From JBDREF01 sp043820045 (GTDB lineage Bacteria > Planctomycetota > Phycisphaerae > Sedimentisphaerales > Anaerobacaceae): a stretch of 13,379 bases of DNA. Below are positions 8,175 to 13,379 of this stretch, one piece after another. The stretch is from positions 1 through 13,379 of the forward strand of contig JBDREF010000196.1 of assembly GCA_043820045.1 (NCBI GenBank), written 5' to 3'. Numbering within the stretch: the stretch's first letter is position 1; every line of letters begins with the position of its first letter. Below the pieces are notes generated by a model that saw only the letters and a program-made list of their open reading frames with translations, was not told the DNA's origin and ran no database searches. Position numbers and translations under genes: made by a program.

Positions 8175-8206
8175 CTCCCCGTCCGGCTCCGCCGCGGACA
8201 CGGGAG
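8175..8206 (-). other. GC-rich stem-loop between phosphodiesterase 2 and DUF2061 genes
   Basis: In the 92-base gap, CTCCC..GTCCG and CGGAC.GGGAG can pair into a stem of about ten base pairs with a small internal bulge and a roughly nine-base loop. No T run follows on the minus strand, so it is not a typical intrinsic terminator. It could stabilise or process the mRNA between the two genes. Confidence 0.45.
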
Positions 8207-8219
8207 CCTCGCAATTGTT

Positions 8220-9866
8220 CTACATGTAACCCAGGTCCTCCAGTTGCCGCTGAATAGCGTCCTTTTCATCCTGTGTCAATTCCTTGGTACTGCCGACAGA
8301 GTCCGTGGATTCGCTGTCTCGCGTCTCACTGGCCATATTGACAGGATGGCTGCTCAGGAATTGCTCGGAAACAATAGTCGTGAGCACTTGTCCGTCCATG
8401 CTCGGAGGCACCGGAAGGTCCAGCAGATAAAGTATCGTCGGCGCTATGTCGTAGATATGCGATTCGTCCATGGTGCAGTTCTGAATATCGGGCCCGACGC
8501 CGATGAATATTCCGTCCATTCGGTGAGAGCCTGAATGTCTGGATGTGTAAGGTCTTCGCTCGAACACTTCACCATCGAAACGATCCTTCAGCAAAACGCA
8601 CCGGTAATCGTTAATTCCTATCAGCACATCCGGGCCGGCGCTCTGTTGATCGACCGGCAAATCGCACTTTTGCTTCGTTTCCACCTTGACACCGTTTGCG
8701 CTCGCCCAATTTTGGAGCTTCTCGACAATCTCCCGGCTGACCCGGCGTTTCTTCTCGGCAGTGCCGGCCAGTCGATCGTTTATGTAGATTCCTCCAAACG
8801 GTATTGTGTGTCCGGGATCGAAGGCCATGCTCCGGGTCAGGTCTATCTGATCCACGACCTTCTCTATCAGTTTGCTTTTTGTCTTTCGCCCGTAATCATA
8901 CAGCCTTGGGGCTATCTTGTTCAATCGCAGGGCTCTGGCCACCTCCTTACACCAAGCGGAGGCTGTACTCTTGGTGCGACTGAGCGTCTTGTTGGAATTC
9001 TTCCTCCACACGAGATACCCCTCGCGCTCCAGCCAGACATTAAGTCTGAAAACCTCCTCGTTGGGGCCAAAACCATGATCGGAGAAAATGAACATGTCAG
9101 CCTGTTCGCCCGCTATGACATTAAGCTCGGCGATGGCTTCATCAATGCGACGCCATACTTCCTTGAATCGGCGGTGAAACTTCTCGCTCTTGCGCCCCTC
9201 GTGAAGCGGATGGTTCCGGTCGATATGTCGCCACATCAGATGCTGCAACCAGTCGGTTTCTGAAAGCACGAGCCAGAAAAAGTCCCAGGGTTTTTCCTTC
9301 ATCAGACACTTGGCGGCAAGCAGTTTTTTGGCCAGCACCCTTTCGAGATCATCGAGAAACAGCGCCGTATCTTCATAACAACTATTATGATAATTGACGC
9401 TAAGCTCATATTTCCCGTCTGCCGCCCTGTTTAGCTCTTCCTTCAAGTCGGCGGGAAAGGTGAATTCGCCGTCCTGTGAAGCCCACAGTCCCGCGGACAT
9501 GAAGCCGTTCACTTCGTAGGGAGGAATAAGCATCGGATAGTTGAGAATTCCGACCTGTTTGCCGGCCCTGCCGAGAATGTCCCAAATCGACCTTCCCGCA
9601 AAATCCGAAGAAGATATCGGCTGAAGTTCATAGCTGTCGCCTTTGCGATATGTGAAATCATATATCGATGTACTCTCGGGCTTCATGCCGGTAGCCAGGG
9701 ACAGCCATGCCGGGCCGCTTATCGGAGGAACCGTACTGAGCATGCGTCCGGAAGCACCTTTGGCGATCAGCGCCGCAAGATTGGGCATCCAACCTCCTTC
9801 TATTAAGGGATTGATGACGTCAAAAGTTGCACCATCAAGACCTATCATCAGAATCTTCTCAGTCAT
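8220..9866 (-). CDS. AlkP-superfamily type I phosphodiesterase/phosphohydrolase 2
   Basis: This 548-residue protein has no signal peptide or membrane segment, so it is probably cytosolic. The AlkP/NPP metal and catalytic set is complete: D11 in GLDGATF, nucleophile S50 in PPISGPAW (nine residues before TG), D205 and H209 in ETDWLQH, D263 and H264 in SDHGF, and H448 in SGSHRMDG. An insert at about 285-350 and the C-terminal part make it longer than its paralog at 6343-7743. A Ser/Glu/Thr-rich, probably flexible stretch (about 505-530) leads to a short helix ending in QLEDLGYM, like the end of CysD. The substrate is unknown. The position beside cysDN suggests an adenylyl, sulfate-ester or nucleotide-sugar substrate, but generic phosphodiesterase activity is equally compatible. 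GAGGAAG lies upstream of the ATG. Confidence 0.87.
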   Translation of the reverse strand: MTEKILMIGLDGATFDVINPLIEGGWMPNLAALIAKGASGRMLSTVPPISGPAWLSLATGMKPESTSIYDFTYRKGDSYELQPISSSDFAGRSIWDILGRAGKQVGILNYPMLIPPYEVNGFMSAGLWASQDGEFTFPADLKEELNRAADGKYELSVNYHNSCYEDTALFLDDLERVLAKKLLAAKCLMKEKPWDFFWLVLSETDWLQHLMWRHIDRNHPLHEGRKSEKFHRRFKEVWRRIDEAIAELNVIAGEQADMFIFSDHGFGPNEEVFRLNVWLEREGYLVWRKNSNKTLSRTKSTASAWCKEVARALRLNKIAPRLYDYGRKTKSKLIEKVVDQIDLTRSMAFDPGHTIPFGGIYINDRLAGTAEKKRRVSREIVEKLQNWASANGVKVETKQKCDLPVDQQSAGPDVLIGINDYRCVLLKDRFDGEVFERRPYTSRHSGSHRMDGIFIGVGPDIQNCTMDESHIYDIAPTILYLLDLPVPPSMDGQVLTTIVSEQFLSSHPVNMASETRDSESTDSVGSTKELTQDEKDAIQRQLEDLGYM

Positions 9867-9978
9867 GAATCACTTCCTCGTACTTGAATCGATGGCTTCT
9901 CACACAGAAGAAACATGCCTTCCGTAAAAGACTCGGATAATGTAATGATGTTCCATGTTCGAACCATGGCAGACGATT

Positions 9979-10647
9979 CTATCGAACTTCGCCCGTGTCC
10001 TGCTCCAATGGACGAACGAACTGGTCGATATTCTCCTTCAGCACCGCAATGTCTTTGTCCCACCATCTCTCGCGTTTGAGCTTCTCGACGGTCGCTTCGC
10101 TAAAACGATATCTTATGATTCTCGCCGGACTGCCTGCCACCACTGCAAAGTCAGGAACTTCCTTTGTCACGACCGATCCGGCACCTATTACCGCCCCGTC
10201 ACCAATCCTGCCGGTACCGGAAAGGATAATGGCGTTTCTCCCGATCCATACGTCGTTTCCGATTTCGATGCTGCCTACCAATCGTTCCTCTTTCTGTACG
10301 TATCCAAATGCTGGCGCGTAGAAAAACGGATGCGTTGACTTATGCTCCAGCGGATGATTTGCACTGAACACACAGACGCCACTGCCAAAGGAACAATACC
10401 TGCCGATTCTCGTAGGGGCCTTTATCAGCCGCAAATCAAAGCATCCCCCATAGCTGTACATGCCTATATCAATTCTGTGATATTCCGAGTATATGCGACG
10501 AAGGGTTCGTGAGACCATTTCTCCGCCCTCAAGCTTTACAAGAGCACGGAGAAGGATCTTCCTCATACTTAGTCTCACTGCAAACGGATAAAGTCTGTAC
10601 AAGATGTACGATAAGATTCTCACCATAGATTCCCACATTGACCGCAC
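9979..10647 (-). CDS. Left-handed beta-helix O-acetyltransferase (CatB/maltose-acetyltransferase type)
   Basis: This 222-residue cytosolic enzyme is predicted to be trimeric and to transfer acetyl from acetyl-CoA to a hydroxyl, probably on a sugar of the polysaccharide unit. An N-terminal helical part (1-55) is followed by hexapeptide repeats: APTRIGRYCSFGSG (77-90), SIEIGNDVWIGRNAII (126-141) and GRIGDGAVIGAGSVV (146-160). SANHPL (95-100) carries the expected catalytic His98 of this family, and VVAGSPARIIRYRF (169-182) is the usual end of the helix. A loop (about 100-123) interrupts the repeats as in CatB-type enzymes. The start is GTG at 10647 with GGAG eleven bases upstream; ATGs at codons 4 and 8 are alternatives, the latter with GGGA close by. 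It follows the flippase gene after 22 bases. Confidence 0.87.
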   Translation of the reverse strand: MRSMWESMVRILSYILYRLYPFAVRLSMRKILLRALVKLEGGEMVSRTLRRIYSEYHRIDIGMYSYGGCFDLRLIKAPTRIGRYCSFGSGVCVFSANHPLEHKSTHPFFYAPAFGYVQKEERLVGSIEIGNDVWIGRNAIILSGTGRIGDGAVIGAGSVVTKEVPDFAVVAGSPARIIRYRFSEATVEKLKRERWWDKDIAVLKENIDQFVRPLEQDTGEVR

Positions 10648-10669
10648 GGTTACTCGTTCTCCGCACCGC

Positions 10670-12220
10670 CTAACACCTGTTCTTTCTTAAGGCCTGAGAA
10701 CACACCCAACCCCTAGCGATTTTGCCTCCCAAATATGCGGCGTATACCACTGTAAGCGAAAAGGAACCGGCAACCACAATTGCCAAAGCAGAATCCAGCC
10801 CACACAGGCGAAGAAGGCCAACAGCAGCCATGACCGGCAGAGACAACAACAAGCCGGGCAAGTAGGAACTCGCATACTCGTGGAGTTTTAGCCCGATGGC
10901 CCTTCTTGCTGCAAGAACCTGCATCAACAGAATGGCAAGACCGCTCAGAAGTACCGCGGCAGCAGTACCCACAGCTCCAAAATGAACAGCAGCCGGATAC
11001 ACAAGCCCAATTATTGCAAGGGCCCGGATTGCAGCAAAGCGACGCTGCAGGTGAGGCAGGCCGATAGCCAGGTACAACCCGGCCAGTATGACCGATTGAT
11101 TTCGAGCCAGAATCTGCCCGCACAAAAGGGAAAAAGGGACAGCCATTGCGACATACTTGGAACCGTAAGCCAACGACAGAATCTCGCCGGCACAACAGAT
11201 CATGAATGCTATCAACGGCAAGACGAGAAAGGCTGTCCACCGAGTCGTCTGCAGAAGACCCCGGCAGAGTGCAGGCTCATTATCCTGTTTATCGGAAAAA
11301 GCAGGAAGCAAAACAGGACTGATGATTCGCATGTGCAAGTCGATTGGCATATAGGCAAGCAGAGCGGAGTAGTAATAGAAGCCCAACAAATCCTCAGGTA
11401 TTACCTTGCCGAGTATCAGAATAGGCGCCTGAAAACTAATCGCGGTAAGGATTGGCAGGCCGAACATTCCGCGGGAATACTTCATCAGCTCGCGAAGGCT
11501 GCCTCGGTGAAGCGTAAATCTCGGCCGGAAAGGAACGAATATAAAAGACAGGATGCACAGTATTGCCATCTCAGCTACAAAACCTATCACCAGTGCCCAG
11601 ATGCTCCGCATTACCCAGGCCAGGGCGACCGATATGATCGCACCCAGTATGGCACTGCCCTGGACGAGGAATACCGACCGGCCAAACTTGTATTCTTTCT
11701 CGAGCACATGGGCACGCGGGCTGAGAAAGCTTCTAAATACTACAGCAAGAAAAGCGACACGCAGCAAACTCTGCAACTCAGGCTTGTTGTAGAAAGAGCT
11801 TATCCACGGAGCCAGGAGGGCCGCGATGCCGTAAAAGCACAGCCCGCGCGCAACCTGCATCCACCAGGCCACGTTCAGGTAGTCCGCATCCGAGCCCCTT
11901 TTGTTGTGGATTATCGACTGTTTTACGCCAACTTCCGTGAGAGCTTCGGAGAGCATCGATATGCTCATGATGATGGCCATTATTCCGATTTGATCCGGCG
12001 CCAGGATTCGAGCAAGGATCATGAGGCGTACAAATCTCACCCCCCGTCCGGCGGCGGTGCCTATACCCAATGCCAGTACGGCCCTGGCACTCTTGGCCTT
12101 TATGCCCGTACCGTGCATCCGGGCGATTCTATCGGCAACAGTCCTGCGTATCGCAGCAACCGACAACATGCCGCTCGGTGCCTCCGTCATACTTGCCTTT
12201 TCATCTCGCAACGAATCCAC
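10670..12220 (-). CDS. Polysaccharide flippase, Wzx/MOP family
   Basis: This 516-residue multi-spanning membrane protein, about 12-14 hydrophobic segments, belongs to the oligosaccharide-flippase/polysaccharide-export group (PF01943/PF13440 type). It moves lipid-linked repeat units across the inner membrane. The typical start of the fold is GRGVRFVRLMILARILAPDQIGIMAI (about 58-83), followed by GVKQSIIHNK and LQSLLRVAF blocks. The N-terminal 35 or so residues are polar, cytosolic and basic. The start is uncertain. The GTG at 12220 lies 11 bases after the upstream GNAT stop with AAGG nine bases before it; an ATG at 12190 has AAGG five bases before it. Together with the polymerase-like protein at 2833-4170 it points to a Wzx/Wzy-dependent pathway, though no glycosyltransferase is visible here. 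Confidence 0.88.
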   Translation of the reverse strand: MDSLRDEKASMTEAPSGMLSVAAIRRTVADRIARMHGTGIKAKSARAVLALGIGTAAGRGVRFVRLMILARILAPDQIGIMAIIMSISMLSEALTEVGVKQSIIHNKRGSDADYLNVAWWMQVARGLCFYGIAALLAPWISSFYNKPELQSLLRVAFLAVVFRSFLSPRAHVLEKEYKFGRSVFLVQGSAILGAIISVALAWVMRSIWALVIGFVAEMAILCILSFIFVPFRPRFTLHRGSLRELMKYSRGMFGLPILTAISFQAPILILGKVIPEDLLGFYYYSALLAYMPIDLHMRIISPVLLPAFSDKQDNEPALCRGLLQTTRWTAFLVLPLIAFMICCAGEILSLAYGSKYVAMAVPFSLLCGQILARNQSVILAGLYLAIGLPHLQRRFAAIRALAIIGLVYPAAVHFGAVGTAAAVLLSGLAILLMQVLAARRAIGLKLHEYASSYLPGLLLSLPVMAAVGLLRLCGLDSALAIVVAGSFSLTVVYAAYLGGKIARGWVCSQALRKNRC

Positions 12221-12231
12221 TCTACAGCACC

Positions 12232-12942
12232 TTACCTCAATCCTGGAAAAACCGTTTGTTCACTGTGATCTTTGCAGAGCAACCTCACATACAGGTAATG
12301 ATCTCTGACCTTCTTTACCCGGACAAATCCGAGTCGCTCATGGAGCCTTATAGAGATTCTGTTATCTGTCTTTATGAAACATTTCACCGAATCGTATCCT
12401 ATCTCGGCCGCCCTGCGTTCGCAGAAACGGATCATTTCGGAAGCTATCCCCCTGCCTCGCATTTTCTCCACAACAACAATGGAGTGGGTCCATGCACTTC
12501 GATTCACGAAATTATCGAGGCCATCGCCGTCGCAGTAGTTTTCACTGCCGGCAACAGCCCGGGCGATCCGTTCCCACATCTTGGCAAACAGCAGCCGCGG
12601 CCGGCCGGACAAGACAAGAAGCACGGCACCTAAACCGGGTTTGAACTTTTCGATTTCTTTCCAGTATTGATCTGCATCGGTTACCAATCTGATCAGAGCC
12701 ACGATCTCGTTGTCAATCTGGCCGATCCACGTCTCGTGGCATGTCGATGTGATGACATGCTCCCACCACTGCCTCGCACGGCGCGAGGTACACCACATCA
12801 TAAAACCAGGAAGGTTTTCCCGGCATATTTTGACCAGCGATTCGATATCATCTCTGGTCGCGCGGCGGATCTCTACGCTCGGACCTTGACTGCTGTTTAA
12901 TCGCGTCGTTTTTTCGCTTATTATCCGGTGCTCTTTTCGCAC
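12232..12942 (-). CDS. GNAT family N-acetyltransferase
   Basis: This 236-residue cytosolic protein has a GNAT fold. IRRATRDDIESLVKIC (25-40) is the first strand-helix unit. The acetyl-CoA motif A is IVVVEKMRGRGIASEMI (155-171), with the pyrophosphate-binding MRGRGIA, and motif B is NRISIRLHERLGFVRV (194-209). A long insert (about 85-135) containing KFKPGLGAVLLVLSGRPRLLF lies between the substrate side and motif A. The acceptor is unknown; the setting suggests an amino sugar or sugar-linked amine. The start is GTG at 12942, the first possible one after an in-frame TGA, and has no visible Shine-Dalgarno, so the true N-terminus is less certain than the rest. The stop lies 11 bases before the flippase start. 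Confidence 0.85.
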   Translation of the reverse strand: MRKEHRIISEKTTRLNSSQGPSVEIRRATRDDIESLVKICRENLPGFMMWCTSRRARQWWEHVITSTCHETWIGQIDNEIVALIRLVTDADQYWKEIEKFKPGLGAVLLVLSGRPRLLFAKMWERIARAVAGSENYCDGDGLDNFVNRSAWTHSIVVVEKMRGRGIASEMIRFCERRAAEIGYDSVKCFIKTDNRISIRLHERLGFVRVKKVRDHYLYVRLLCKDHSEQTVFPGLR

Positions 12943-13144
12943 GGCAACTCAGATGATTGGCAGCATTCCTGCGTCACAGCGGCGGGCGCCATTTTTTCTC
13001 GCAACGCAAGAAGATGACAACGCATATGGACTCCGGACGCACTTCGTCCCCGTCGGGCGCACAGAAGACCCGCCATAACCTTATTCAGTAACACTATTTA
13101 TCCGGCTAACACCTTAGGCGGTTCTCACCGGTAAAATCTAAAGT
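12943..13144 (-). other. Intergenic region, no gene recognised
   Basis: This is the longest gap in the window, about 200 bases, and the most likely place for a promoter of the operon to its left. I found no convincing -35/-10 pair, no strong terminator and no known riboswitch. A small perfect hairpin (GGACG, five-base loop, CGTCC) sits near 13037-13051. Confidence 0.4.
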
Positions 13145-13379
13145 TCATTCCGGGACATCAATCGAAGCTTCAACAAAGTCAATAGCTCTCACTCGTCCGG
13201 AACTATCAGGGAAAAAGTCGAGTATCAGCTCTGCCATCTCTTTGGCCGCTGCTCGAACCGAATTCTCCAACCTCGAACTGACCTGAACCTGGGCCACATA
13301 CCGGGCGGGATCCCCCTCAATGTTCGGAGTTCGCCACCCTACGCCGGAGAAGACTCGCTCGTCCGACGTGATTCGGCCG
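13145..13379 (-). CDS. C-terminal end of an unrecognised protein (partial, runs off right edge)
   Basis: The minus strand is open for 77 codons from the right edge to a TGA at 13145-13147; the gene starts beyond the window. The visible part is soluble, without membrane segments, and contains VFSGVGWRTPNIEGDPARY, then a likely amphipathic helix SSRLENSVRAAAKEMAEL, and ends in FVEASIDVPE. I do not recognise the family. Its direction and position fit the upstream end of the same transcription unit, although the 200-base gap after it could also mark a boundary. Confidence 0.5.
   Translation of the reverse strand, partial: GRITSDERVFSGVGWRTPNIEGDPARYVAQVQVSSRLENSVRAAAKEMAELILDFFPDSSGRVRAIDFVEASIDVPE

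Noticed and set aside
8535..9263. A 242-codon open frame on the plus strand
   Set aside because: It is antisense to phosphodiesterase 2, which has the full AlkP catalytic set; the opposite frame is a by-product of its codon use.
10982..12268. A 428-codon open frame on the plus strand
   Set aside because: It is antisense to the whole flippase gene. Its translation is very polar, full of Q, R, H and Y, and has no domain; the minus-strand product is a clear membrane protein family.
12900..12990. A 23-codon ATG frame upstream of the GNAT gene, as a leader peptide
   Set aside because: It has no Shine-Dalgarno, overlaps the GNAT start in another frame and has no recognisable leader composition.
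13080..13140. Partial inverted repeats near CCGG...CCGG as a terminator or recombination site
   Set aside because: The pairing is only a few bases, no T run follows and no integrase or repeat partner is present.

Overview
The window is a single block of thirteen genes, all on the minus strand, with short gaps or overlaps, so it reads as one operon (or a few co-directional ones) transcribed from right to left. Base composition is close to balanced. Most starts I could check carry Shine-Dalgarno sequences, and the products suggest a bacterium with a complex surface polysaccharide. The sequence does not fix the phylum. The combination of cytosolic AlkP-superfamily enzymes, this CysD subfamily and CelD/FemAB-like acyltransferases would fit an environmental Gram-negative such as a planctomycete, but that is a guess. 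I saw no tRNA, rRNA, CRISPR array, insertion sequence or integrase.

In transcription order (right to left): (a) the C-terminal end of an unrecognised protein at the right edge and a roughly 200-base gap; (b) a surface-polysaccharide part with a GNAT acetyltransferase, a Wzx-type flippase and a left-handed beta-helix O-acetyltransferase; (c) a sulfate-activation part, namely AlkP-superfamily phosphodiesterase 2, a small DUF2061 membrane protein, AlkP-superfamily phosphodiesterase 1, CysD and CysN; (d) a second polysaccharide part with an O-antigen polymerase/ligase-like membrane protein, a SAM-dependent methyltransferase and two tandem paralogous CelD/FemAB-like GNAT acyltransferases. The second of these runs off the left edge and is open throughout the 319 codons visible here.

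The simplest reading is a locus that makes, decorates (acetyl, methyl, acyl, possibly sulfate), polymerises and exports a surface glycan. CysD and CysN make adenosine 5'-phosphosulfate (APS). No APS kinase, sulfotransferase or glycosyltransferase lies inside the window, so the sulfate acceptor is unknown and those functions must lie outside it or elsewhere in the genome. The most unusual feature is the middle module. Two complete cytosolic AlkP-type phosphodiesterases flank a DUF2061 membrane protein next to CysDN, and three of these five proteins, with unrelated folds, end in a similar short peptide (L-x-x-LGY-M/I at or within four residues of the C-terminus).
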